Below are positions 1 through 8,095 of a stretch of DNA of 37,445 nt, in pieces (positions within the stretch are counted from its first letter, which is position 1; each line of letters begins with the position of its first letter). The notes beneath the pieces were generated by a model. It was given only the letters and a program-made list of their open reading frames with translations. It ran no database searches and had not been told where the DNA came from. A program made the translations under genes and the position numbers. The DNA comes from an uncultured Clostridia bacterium (GTDB lineage Bacteria > Bacillota > Clostridia > Christensenellales > Borkfalkiaceae): the NCBI GenBank assembly GCA_945638575.1, contig CALZDP010000012.1, forward strand, positions 1 through 37,445, read 5' to 3'.

Positions 1-199
1 CGGTGCCGGCGGTGATGGCGGAAACCGTGGCGGTATTCATCCTACTATGTGGGGCGCGAGTTGTGGCGAGCAAGGTGTTGGCGGTAATGGTGGACTTGCG
101 TTAAAAGTTAATGGCGAGCAAAACATTAGTGACCAATCTAACATTACGTGCTTAATAGGGGATAATGGAAATCCCGGGACAGGAACAAATCAAGACTAA
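1..199 (+). CDS. C-terminal end of a glycine-rich protein (partial)
   Basis: An open frame enters from the left edge (codons begin at base 2) and stops at TAA 197-199, giving about 65 residues. The first 35 are rich in Gly (GAGGDGGNRGG, GVGGNGG), followed by a more ordinary tail ending NPGTGTNQD. Glycine-rich tails of this type occur in secreted or surface proteins of Clostridia, but nothing here identifies a function. There is no LPXTG motif or C-terminal membrane segment in the visible part. The upstream part lies outside the window. The gene is followed by a terminator at 310-342. Confidence 0.6.
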   Translation, partial: GAGGDGGNRGGIHPTMWGASCGEQGVGGNGGLALKVNGEQNISDQSNITCLIGDNGNPGTGTNQD

Positions 200-309
200 T
201 TTTTGTCTGAATTATATTCCAGAAACTAAACAGATTTTGCATTTATAATTGAATTAAAAACTTCCGAAATTGGATTAAGAGGAAGAATTAAAAAATGCAG
301 ATAAAAACA

Positions 310-342
310 AAAAACCGTGTTCTAAGGGGGGACACGGTTTTT
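310..342. terminator. Rho-independent terminator, probably bidirectional
   Basis: The stem AAAAACCGTGT pairs with ACACGGTTTTT around a G-rich loop. A and T runs on both sides would let it serve the glycine-rich gene (+) and the sensor gene at 391-1323 (-). Confidence 0.75.
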
Positions 343-390
343 ACTTTTTGGAAAGATAAAAAATTTAATTAAATAACAAAAAAACTTACG

Positions 391-1323
391 TTATACAGAC
401 GTCATGCGGCGGTAAAGGTTATCTAAGGGGTTGACTGTTTTTGCGGAAATAAAGCGGGCAAAGGCAGCCCCTAAAAGAATGATTGTCAAATCAAAAAGGC
501 AAAAGGCGACAAAAAGTATCGTTAAACGTTTAAAAAAGTTGCTTTTCGGGGCAAATACCGCAACCGAAAAACCATTTTCGTAGGTTGCGGTCGCTAAGTA
601 ATATTTTCCGTCCTTAGTGTTGGTAAAAGGTTGGGTTTCGGCGTAGTATTTTTTAAAAACTTCGTCGTCGGTGATAATGCTTGTGCCTATTAAAAATACG
701 GCGCTTTTAGAGTCGAAACTTTCAGAATTTAATCTGCCCGAACACAAAGTTTCCGGTAAAATATCGGCAACTATAAGCCCAACCGCGTCGCCGTCGTATA
801 CTTTTGCCATACAGGAAACGACTCCTTTTTCGGCAGGGTATAGGTTAGAGTGGTATGTACCGCATACCGCGTCGTTTCGGACCGATACAAAAGTAATATC
901 TTCGGACGATATAAAAGTATCAATATCTTCAACGGATTTTAGGCTTTCCAAACTTGGCGGAGCGCCTACACCTGCCGAATAAGCGGTATAACCGTTATAG
1001 CCGTACAAGGTTACGCCGTCGATTTTCAAGGCGTAATCGCAAAGTTCGTTCAATTTTGGGGTAATGTTACTTAAAGACTTGCCTGTAACGGCGTCGACGA
1101 CGTCGGGATTTTTTGCGCAGTTTTCCACAAATCCCATTGCGGTGGAAAAGTAAAATGACAGACTTCTTACTCCGCTTTCGGCGTTGGAAACCGTCCTTTG
1201 TTTTTGCGAATCGGTAAGGTTTTTGAAAATTATTGTATAAGAAATCGCGGTCAGTAAAATCACGAAACCGAGTATAACGAAAAATATGCTGTTGAATATC
1301 TTTTTGCGAAGTTTTATAAACAT
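391..1323 (-). CDS. Membrane sensor protein without a kinase domain (Cache-like ectodomain)
   Basis: The protein (about 310 aa from ATG 1323) has an N-terminal membrane helix (NSIFFVILGFVILLTAISY), an extracytoplasmic domain of about 230 residues, a second helix near residues 270-295, and then stops within a few residues of what looks like the start of a HAMP linker (AKTVNPLDNLYRRM). This is the architecture of the sensor half of a YesM-type histidine kinase. The HAMP, DHp and ATPase domains are absent, and no continuation is visible downstream before the terminator at 310-342. It follows the complete kinase/regulator pair on the same strand. An in-frame TTG at 1353 would add ten residues (MKVAKRRLNF), but neither start has a convincing Shine-Dalgarno, and a dispersed repeat abuts the 5' end. 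It could be a co-sensor, or the remnant of a kinase gene. Confidence 0.7.
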   Translation of the reverse strand: MFIKLRKKIFNSIFFVILGFVILLTAISYTIIFKNLTDSQKQRTVSNAESGVRSLSFYFSTAMGFVENCAKNPDVVDAVTGKSLSNITPKLNELCDYALKIDGVTLYGYNGYTAYSAGVGAPPSLESLKSVEDIDTFISSEDITFVSVRNDAVCGTYHSNLYPAEKGVVSCMAKVYDGDAVGLIVADILPETLCSGRLNSESFDSKSAVFLIGTSIITDDEVFKKYYAETQPFTNTKDGKYYLATATYENGFSVAVFAPKSNFFKRLTILFVAFCLFDLTIILLGAAFARFISAKTVNPLDNLYRRMTSV

Positions 1324-1350
1324 AAAATTTAGCCGTCGCTTTGCGACCTT

Positions 1351-1510
1351 CAATTAAGAATTTTGAATTAAGAATTGCTTGCGGTCAGAGTGATTGTATA
1401 AAACTCTGACGCACCGCAATACTTATACAGAATACTACGTGGTATCGAACTATCTGCATATGTCGCCCCTGTGCAAGGGGAGATGTCAACACAGTTGACA
1501 GAGGGGTTGT
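1351..1510. repeat. Intergenic repeat-like block with nested hairpins
   Basis: The gap between the kinase and the kinase-less sensor contains several inverted repeats. They are GTCAGAGT...ACTCTGAC around 1385-1410, CCCCTGTGCAAGGGG near 1467-1481, and TGTCAACACAGTTGACA near 1485-1501. A short direct repeat of AATTAAGAATT lies near 1353-1376. From general knowledge, intergenic blocks reading CCCCTCTGTC... followed by ...GACATCTCCCC are common dispersed repeats in gut Clostridia. The assignment to such a family is from memory and was not searched. Confidence 0.5.
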
Positions 1511-1562
1511 GCTCTTAAAACTTTTTGCAACTTATTCAAGGCGCCGGATAAAATCGTAAAAA

Positions 1563-3263
1563 CTAAATACTTTTTTTGATTTTTACGGTAACGGTGGTTC
1601 CTTTACCGATAACGGAATCTATCTTCAAACCGTAGCCGTCGCCGTATTCCAAACGGATTCTTTCGTTGACGTTAAATAGGCCGTAACCGCCCTTTTTGTT
1701 GCTGTTTTTATGGGTTAAAAAATCATCGGGAACGGCAAAACCGCAGCCGTTATCTTCAACATAGATTTCGATGTCGTCGCCCAACGATTGTGCTGTAATA
1801 CTTATAACGCCTACCTCTTGTTTTCCGTAAAAGGCGTGTTTGGCGCAATTTTCCACAATAGGTTGTAAAATTAATTTCAACACCTTATATTCGCCGATAT
1901 CTTCGGGTATATTACATTCGTAAGAAATTGTGTCGGGGAAACGAATCTTTTCGATTTCCAAAAAGTGCGCAACAAGTTCGGCTTCCTCTTTAAGGCAGAT
2001 ATATTTATCGCCCTTATGAAGGCTCAGCCTGAAAAATTTGGCAAGGTTTATGGTAAGTTTTTCGATTTCCGGCTGTTTTTTTATTTTAGCCATCCAAGCA
2101 ATGGCGTCCAAAGTGTTATACAAAAAATGGGGGTTAATTTGCATTTGTAAAGCGTCTATTTCCAATTTACGCTGTGTTTCCATATTTTCCTTATTTTCGT
2201 CCATAAGTGAAAATATACGCTTTAACATGTCGTCGTAACTTTTTTCAAGTTCGTAAATTTCATCGCCTTCTTTTCCCATTTCAAATATTCCGCTGCGGTC
2301 TTTCAGATCGACTGAAGATATCTTTTTGGAAAGTTTATTGACGGGCGAAGTAGTGGTTTTAGATACTTTTATTGCAATTAAAAACGCCACTAAAAAACAG
2401 ACCGCGCCGACAGCCAAAAAGATGTAGGTAATGGAATTGTAATCTTTTTTGAGTTCGGATTGGTCGGAAACCGAGATTATATACCAAGAAAAGTCGTAGT
2501 TGTCAGATACTTCCGTTATGGCGACTATACTTTTTTTACCGTCGATTTTTTCGTTTATTATGGCTTCTTTGAGCGGGTAAAAATCCTTTTCAAAGATTGA
2601 CTTACCGATGTCGTTGCCGTCGTATTTGCCGACGATTTGATGAGTTTCGTCCACTATAAAGCAAGAAGTCATTGCTTTGGTATTTAGTTTTGCCCCAAGG
2701 CAGGACTCCGCCAAAAGACTGCAGTTAAGATAAAAAACTACGTAACCCGTGGCTGAATAAAGGGTTTTTTGCAAGTGTCTGCCAATTTCAACATAGCCGT
2801 ATCTTGCGGTATCGGTGTTATATAAAAGCGGAGCGGTATCGCTTGTTAAAAGGTCGGAAAACTTTTTGTCCGGCAGGGGATAGTCGTCCGACGTTGCGAA
2901 AACCGAGTCGCCTATACACATTACAATGTTAAGATAGTCTTTAGACAGCGACGCCGAGGACACTACGCTTAAAAAGGCGTTTTTTCTTTCTTCGTAAGGT
3001 AAAGCGTCGTTAAAAAGAATCTCGTTCGCCTCGTAATTAGCGGCATTGGTGGCGGTAAGCCTTGTGTAACCGTAAACGGCTTCGTCCAAAGTGTCTACAA
3101 TATCTCGGTTAATGGACTTATGGCTGTTTTTTACGTTGTCTTCGATGTAACCTTCGGTGTATAGGTCGGCTGTAATCTGCACGAAAATAAGGGTTACAAC
3201 AAGCAAAACGCCTAATACAGACATAAAAATAAGGGCAAATTTTTTACTAAGACTTCCTTTCAT
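1563..3263 (-). CDS. Sensor histidine kinase, YesM type
   Basis: This 566-aa membrane kinase autophosphorylates on His and passes the phosphate to the adjacent response regulator. In order it has a membrane helix (about 8-31), a Cache-like extracellular domain of about 240 residues, a second helix (about 278-303), a HAMP linker (TTSPVNKLSKKI), a coiled stretch, the His_kinase family motif INPHFLYNTLDAIAWM (His near residue 378) and a HATPase_c domain (VENCAKHAF, then VEDNGCGF, then GGYGLFNVNERI). This H-box and HATPase combination is characteristic of the LytS/YesM kinases that pair with AraC-type regulators. Its start overlaps the regulator's end by 17 bp, so the two are co-translated. The ligand is unknown. 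The linked beta-helix hydrolases suggest a sugar or oligosaccharide, which is inference. Confidence 0.93.
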   Translation of the reverse strand: MKGSLSKKFALIFMSVLGVLLVVTLIFVQITADLYTEGYIEDNVKNSHKSINRDIVDTLDEAVYGYTRLTATNAANYEANEILFNDALPYEERKNAFLSVVSSASLSKDYLNIVMCIGDSVFATSDDYPLPDKKFSDLLTSDTAPLLYNTDTARYGYVEIGRHLQKTLYSATGYVVFYLNCSLLAESCLGAKLNTKAMTSCFIVDETHQIVGKYDGNDIGKSIFEKDFYPLKEAIINEKIDGKKSIVAITEVSDNYDFSWYIISVSDQSELKKDYNSITYIFLAVGAVCFLVAFLIAIKVSKTTTSPVNKLSKKISSVDLKDRSGIFEMGKEGDEIYELEKSYDDMLKRIFSLMDENKENMETQRKLEIDALQMQINPHFLYNTLDAIAWMAKIKKQPEIEKLTINLAKFFRLSLHKGDKYICLKEEAELVAHFLEIEKIRFPDTISYECNIPEDIGEYKVLKLILQPIVENCAKHAFYGKQEVGVISITAQSLGDDIEIYVEDNGCGFAVPDDFLTHKNSNKKGGYGLFNVNERIRLEYGDGYGLKIDSVIGKGTTVTVKIKKSI

Positions 3264-4497
3264 TGTGTTTTCTCACGTATTCGCTGGGGGTTATGCCTTC
3301 GGACCTTCTGAATACCTGTCCGAAATATTTCATATCCACGTAACCGACCATTTCGGCGATTTCGTAAATGCGATAAGTTTGTTCTAACAGCAACCGTTTG
3401 GCTGTCATAATGCGGTATTCGGTAAGACAGGTATTGAATGTTTTTCCGAGTTCCTCTTTAAATAGGTGCATCAAGTAACTTTCCGAAACGTACAAGGCGT
3501 CGGCGACGGTTTTGATTTTCAGGTCGTTATCGCCGTAATGTTCGGCAATAAACTGCAAGGCGTCAACTATATGGCGGCGGTACATTTTAGAGTTCGGTTT
3601 GGACTTGTCCTCTACGTAAACGCTATTGACGTTGTAAAGTTTGTTGGCGGCAATAAATTTTGCCGTACCGAATGCCGAAGGGATTTCGCTGAAACCGTTA
3701 AATACCGCGCTTATGCCGACGGACAACAGTACGGACGACTGCTTTTCGTAACTTCTCAGCATTACGTTAAGGCGCTTTTCAAGTTCGTCAACGTCTGTAA
3801 AGTCGGTTGCAAAGGCGATACGCTTTTCTCCCTGCGAATATATGACTTGGTGATTTTGCAGTATGGAAAGCGTGCCGTTTTTGACTATCTCGATAGACTT
3901 TTTCAAGTTTTCTTCACGTACCGAATCGTTGCCTGCGGTGTTTTCATCCGCACGACAGTAGATTACCACACCTTTATCAAGTCGCGGAATGTCGTAAATG
4001 GCCATTTTTGAAAGGAAATTTTCGTCCGCTTTCGCGCCGTGTAAGATACTGTCCGTTATGCTGTTTTTGATAAGCGGCAATCCTACGTCGATGTCGGACA
4101 GCATCATATTCATTTTACGGCGTTTAGATAACTTTTCTTTTGCCGATACAACAACGGAAACCAACTCGTCGTTATCTATAGGTTTAAGCAAATACTTAAA
4201 AACGCCCTTTTCCAGGGTGGTTTTTGCGTATTCAAATTCATTATAACCCGACAGCATGATAATAATGCCGTCGTAATTTTTATCGTATAGCGTACTTACA
4301 AGCCCCATGCCGTCAAGTACGGGCATTTTTATGTCGCTTACAATTATGTCGGGGTGATAAGTTTCCACTTTTTCTAACCCGTCCTGTCCGTTTACAGCCG
4401 TTGCGACTATTTCTATATCGTAACTATTCCAATCGATGGTTTCGGATATGCCTTTTCTTACTAAATATTCGTCGTCAACCAGGAGCATTTTGTACAT
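3247..4497 (-). CDS. Response regulator, receiver plus AraC-type HTH (YesN-like)
   Basis: The 416-aa cytoplasmic transcription factor has a receiver domain at residues 1-125, with acidic pocket D8-D9, phospho-acceptor D55 in VSDIKMP and conserved Lys in LLKPI. A middle region of about 190 residues shows no clear motif. A C-terminal AraC-type double HTH (about 315-416) is recognised by VADALYVSESYLMHLFKEELGKTF and the helix ending GITPSEYVRKHNE. It is shorter than many YesN proteins (usually around 500 aa). It is the first gene of the minus-strand sensory operon, preceded by a GGCGG ribosome site and a consensus promoter at 4537-4565. A likely role is control of the neighbouring hydrolase and surface genes, as in carbohydrate-utilisation loci. 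The targets are inferred only from position. Confidence 0.93.
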   Translation of the reverse strand: MYKMLLVDDEYLVRKGISETIDWNSYDIEIVATAVNGQDGLEKVETYHPDIIVSDIKMPVLDGMGLVSTLYDKNYDGIIIMLSGYNEFEYAKTTLEKGVFKYLLKPIDNDELVSVVVSAKEKLSKRRKMNMMLSDIDVGLPLIKNSITDSILHGAKADENFLSKMAIYDIPRLDKGVVIYCRADENTAGNDSVREENLKKSIEIVKNGTLSILQNHQVIYSQGEKRIAFATDFTDVDELEKRLNVMLRSYEKQSSVLLSVGISAVFNGFSEIPSAFGTAKFIAANKLYNVNSVYVEDKSKPNSKMYRRHIVDALQFIAEHYGDNDLKIKTVADALYVSESYLMHLFKEELGKTFNTCLTEYRIMTAKRLLLEQTYRIYEIAEMVGYVDMKYFGQVFRRSEGITPSEYVRKHNERKS

Positions 4498-4536
4498 AAT
4501 TTACCGCCGTTTTTTCGTAATAATTGTGATAAAATA

Positions 4537-4565
4537 ATTATACATTATTTAACGTTAAAAGTCAA
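4537..4565 (-). promoter_or_regulatory. Sigma-A promoter of the two-component operon
   Basis: On the minus strand, -35 TTGACT (4560-4565) and -10 TATAAT (4537-4542) are separated by exactly 17 bp, about 40 bp upstream of the regulator start. The spacer contains the palindrome AACGTT. Confidence 0.8.
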
Positions 4566-4685
4566 GGTATACCTTAAATTTTATTGCTTTGTAATATTTA
4601 TGAATCTCGCTTTATAAATTTCACAAATATATCGGATTTACATATTGAATTTTTACCTTATTTGCTTAAGTAGTTAAACAACTTC

Positions 4686-4724
4686 AAAAAAATACGGCGG
4701 GCACGATTTCGTGCTCGCCGTAAA
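4686..4724 (-). terminator. Rho-independent terminator after the large surface protein gene
   Basis: The hairpin TACGGCGGGCACGA / TCGTGCTCGCCGTA (one mismatch) is followed on the minus strand by a run of seven T (the A run at 4686-4692). It ends transcription coming from 4814. The rest of 4498-4813 is AT-rich and holds only this element and the regulator promoter. Confidence 0.85.
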
Positions 4725-4813
4725 GTTTTAATTGATAGTTCTATCTTAATTGATAATTTTTGCTATTTTTTAAGATAACTTAAACTGTTTTTGCAAAATT
4801 ACCTAACGGTTAA

Positions 4814-7800
4814 TTAGTCGCGTTTTTTTCTTGCGAAAACTACAGCCGCTGCGCCGAGGCAGAGGATTAAGGTTCCGAAGATGCCGCCGGAAGCCGAACA
4901 GCCTTGGCAACTCATGGGTTCGTTTACCTTGGGAAGTTCTGCACCGCAGTTATCGCATAAACCGTCGCCGTTTGCGTCAACGTGTTCGTTGCAAACCTTT
5001 TCGGAAACAACAAGGTTAAGCGTCTTAACGGTGCTGTTACCTGCTTGGTCGGTGGCCCTTACAACGATAGTGTAAGTGCCTGCTTCTTCTGCTGTGAACT
5101 TGCCGTTTTCAACGGTAACCTGTTTTGTGCCGACGGTTACTTCGTAACTTAAAGTAGGTTTGTCGTAGTTGTCGGTAGCGGTTGCGGTAATGGTAACTTG
5201 GTCGCCCTGTGTAGCGGTTTCGGGGCAAGTTGCTTCCAAAACGGGCTTAGTGTCATCGTTTGTGGGAAGAACCAAATCTTCATAGCCGATAAGTTTTTTG
5301 CCGAATCTTGCGCCTGTAATCTTTAATACTTGACCTGCTTCGGTAAAGGTGTTGTGAATGTGGATAGCGCCGATTGTACCGGTAACGCCGGTTTTTTCAA
5401 GGTCGATAACCAAAGTTTGTTTACCGGAAGTAGCAAAGGTATTACCGTTTACATCATATAAAGTGCCTTCTGCATTGGGGATTACCCAGTAAGTTCCGTT
5501 ACCTTCAAATCCGATACGAAGTTCGCTAATGTCGCCTTCAACGTCTAATGCCAAATATTCACAGCCGTTGCCGGAAGTACCGTCGATGTAACCTACGTAA
5601 GCATAGCCTTCACCCGTGGAAGTAATTTCTTTACCGGCAAAGTCTTCTGCCAAAATATCTTCTGCGTAACTGATGCTTTCCGCTTCTTTTGCAAATTTAA
5701 CGGATGTAATCTTTAAAACGTCGCCAACATTAGCAAAGGTGTTGTGGATGTGGATGCCGCCGATTGTACCGGTAACGCCGGTTTTTTCAAGGTCGATAAC
5801 CAAAGTTTGTTTACCGCTTGTCGGGAAGGTTTCGCCGTTAGCGTCGTATAAAGTGCCTTCTTCGTTGGGGGTTACCCAGTAAGTGCCGATGCCTTCAAAT
5901 CCGATACGAAGTTTGCTAATGTTGCCTTCAACGTCAACGTACATATATTTGTAACCGTTTGCAATGCTGCCGTTAATCCAACCGACGTAAGCATAACCTT
6001 CGGCGGTTGCGGTAAATTCTTTACCTGCAAAGTCTTCTGCTAATGCTTCCTCGGTGTATTCGAGTTCCGTTGTGGGAAGATAACCGAATTTAACCGATGT
6101 AATCTTTAATACTTGACCTGCTTCGCTAAAGGTATTGTGAACGTAGATGTCGCCGAGTTTACCTTTAATGCCCGTCTTAGCAAGGTCGATATATAATGTT
6201 CCGCCGGTTACGGGGAAGGTTTTGCCGTATTTATCTAATAGCGTGCCTTCTTCTTTGGGGGATACCCAGTAAGTTCCGCCGCCCATACCGAAACGAAGTT
6301 CGCTAACGTCGCCTTCAACTTCTACTACCATATAGTCTGCGTCTTTGCCGACACTGCCGTTAACCCAACCGATATAAGCATAACCTTCGGCGGTTGAGGT
6401 AAATTCTTTACCGCCAAAGTCTTCTGCCAATGCTTCTTCGCCAAGGGTGATTTTTTCGGCGGTGGAATCTGCAAAGTAGACTTCGTCGATAAGGATTTGT
6501 CCTGCGCCGGAAATGTAGAATTCAAAACCGGAAACGTAAGCGGTACCGAAAGATTTATCAAGGTCGAAAATCAAATATTTGTAAGTTTCGCCGTTGTAGG
6601 GGTTTGCTTCGGATAAGGACGCTAAACCGTTACCAACCATAAGGTCGTGTGCATATACAACGCCGGTTGCTCCGTCGCTTTCGGTTGCAATTGCCGAGAA
6701 ACGGAACTCGTTAAGGGTTGCGCCGTTTTCAAGTTTGTATTTGATAACGCCGTAACGTCTGCCTTCGCTTGCTACTTTAGAACGTATTTTAAGGCTTGTG
6801 AATGCTTCGCCCTGTGCGTCTAAAACCAAGTGTCCGTCGGTGATTACGTTGTTTTTGTTGGAATAAGAAAGAATATAATCGCAGTTAAATTCCGTTGCGT
6901 CTGCTACTGCAGTTTCATAGTCGTTACCTGCGGTAAGATATTCAAAGTTGAACTGAGACAAATATGCGATACTTTCTAAGTCGATAACAGGGAAGTATTT
7001 GTCAGGGGCGGTTGATTCCATATTGGTGAAGAAGGTTTCCGAAAGGAAAACTTTTCCGCCGGTAACTGCTACTTCGATACCTTTAATCTTGGTTTCGCCT
7101 AAAGAAGAAAGGCTTATAACATAGTTTTGAACGGAAGAAGTAAGCGCGGGAAGTTTTGTTCCGTTAAGGTCGGTTAAGTTTTCCCAGTTTACTGCGGTAC
7201 CTACCGTTCCGTCCTCTTTAACGGGGGCAACGGTTACGGTGCCTTCGCCGTAAGCGTTTAATACTACTGCGGAATATGCTTGGTCAAGGTTGCCTTCCTC
7301 GGAAGTAATTTGTTTACTTTCGGTAATGGTGTAACCCGTGGGGATTAGTGCGGAAGTACCTGCTTCGCTGCCGTACCACCAACTTTCGTTAACGTCGTTA
7401 AAATTGATTACTACGGTGTCGATTGCGCCGGTAGTTACGAAAACTTCTGCGATGTCGAGTTTGCCCGCTACGGTGTTGTCTTTAGCGTAGATGTGGAATG
7501 CGAGCATTGCGTCGGGATTGGTGGATTGAAGTCCTGTTTCGGTTTGAGCAAAATCAATGGTAAGCGTTGTCCAGTCAGCACCGATATCTTCGCCTTCAAA
7601 GAAGGTTACACCGCCGATAAAGTCTTCACCGGCCATTTCGTAACTGTGATTGTTTTGGGTGTCGTTATCGTTGTCGGTTACCCTTAAGCCGATCTTAAGA
7701 TCTGCTAATTTAATGGATTGGTCGGGGCTTCTTAATGTCAATGAAAGGGTTTCAAAGCCTGCCGAAATCTTAGGACTGCCGATTTTGAAGATAGGATCCG

Positions 7801-8032
7801 TAACGCTTAGACATTGACCCGCCGCAAAGTTTACCGAATAGTAAGCATTGTCGGCGTCTGCGCCGTTGCCGTTATCAAGCGGTCTGTCAAAGGCTTCGTT
7901 ATAAGTTCTTGTTTGGGGTTCTTCGTCCGCTTTAGCAGGGGTTATTCCCGCAAAAACAAGCGCGAAACCTACGCAAGCAACCATTACGAAAGCCAAAGCC
8001 ATTCTTAAAAGGTTAAGATTTACTTTTTTCAT
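4814..8032 (-). CDS. Large secreted, membrane-anchored surface protein with threefold repeat
   Basis: The 1072-aa exported protein of unknown function has a Sec signal peptide (about residues 1-35, cleavage likely after TPAKA). A region to about residue 525 contains jelly-roll-like sequences, possibly carbohydrate-binding modules. Three tandem repeats of about 125 residues follow (about 527-912), each with AEDF.GKE, EGYAY.G, GTYWV.P, TLYD and VHNTF/IHNTF. Next come an Ig-like domain (about 920-1010) ending TYTIVVRATDQAGNSTVKTLNLVV, and a short acidic/Cys motif (HVDANGDGLCDNCGAELP) of the kind seen in clostridial surface proteins. The C-terminus is a CQGCSASGG motif, a hydrophobic helix and a KKRD tail, which resembles a surface-anchoring signal without LPXTG. 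The ribosome site is AAGGAG before ATG 8032. The gene lies 63 bp downstream of a beta-helix lipoprotein and probably shares its transcript. A role in binding extracellular polysaccharide is inference. Confidence 0.8.
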   Translation of the reverse strand: MKKVNLNLLRMALAFVMVACVGFALVFAGITPAKADEEPQTRTYNEAFDRPLDNGNGADADNAYYSVNFAAGQCLSVTDPIFKIGSPKISAGFETLSLTLRSPDQSIKLADLKIGLRVTDNDNDTQNNHSYEMAGEDFIGGVTFFEGEDIGADWTTLTIDFAQTETGLQSTNPDAMLAFHIYAKDNTVAGKLDIAEVFVTTGAIDTVVINFNDVNESWWYGSEAGTSALIPTGYTITESKQITSEEGNLDQAYSAVVLNAYGEGTVTVAPVKEDGTVGTAVNWENLTDLNGTKLPALTSSVQNYVISLSSLGETKIKGIEVAVTGGKVFLSETFFTNMESTAPDKYFPVIDLESIAYLSQFNFEYLTAGNDYETAVADATEFNCDYILSYSNKNNVITDGHLVLDAQGEAFTSLKIRSKVASEGRRYGVIKYKLENGATLNEFRFSAIATESDGATGVVYAHDLMVGNGLASLSEANPYNGETYKYLIFDLDKSFGTAYVSGFEFYISGAGQILIDEVYFADSTAEKITLGEEALAEDFGGKEFTSTAEGYAYIGWVNGSVGKDADYMVVEVEGDVSELRFGMGGGTYWVSPKEEGTLLDKYGKTFPVTGGTLYIDLAKTGIKGKLGDIYVHNTFSEAGQVLKITSVKFGYLPTTELEYTEEALAEDFAGKEFTATAEGYAYVGWINGSIANGYKYMYVDVEGNISKLRIGFEGIGTYWVTPNEEGTLYDANGETFPTSGKQTLVIDLEKTGVTGTIGGIHIHNTFANVGDVLKITSVKFAKEAESISYAEDILAEDFAGKEITSTGEGYAYVGYIDGTSGNGCEYLALDVEGDISELRIGFEGNGTYWVIPNAEGTLYDVNGNTFATSGKQTLVIDLEKTGVTGTIGAIHIHNTFTEAGQVLKITGARFGKKLIGYEDLVLPTNDDTKPVLEATCPETATQGDQVTITATATDNYDKPTLSYEVTVGTKQVTVENGKFTAEEAGTYTIVVRATDQAGNSTVKTLNLVVSEKVCNEHVDANGDGLCDNCGAELPKVNEPMSCQGCSASGGIFGTLILCLGAAAVVFARKKRD
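5296..6452 (-). repeat. Three tandem coding repeats of about 375 bp
   Basis: Roughly 6452-6074, 6062-5690 and 5671-5296 encode successive copies of one domain. The last two are closest: long stretches such as the one encoding LVIDLEKTGVTGTIG are nearly identical at DNA level, which points to recent duplication or gene conversion. Confidence 0.85.
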
Positions 8033-8095
8033 AGTTTCACTCCTTATCTATGATTTTTATTTTTTTAAATTTAACGTTTGGCGTGTCAAATTTGA

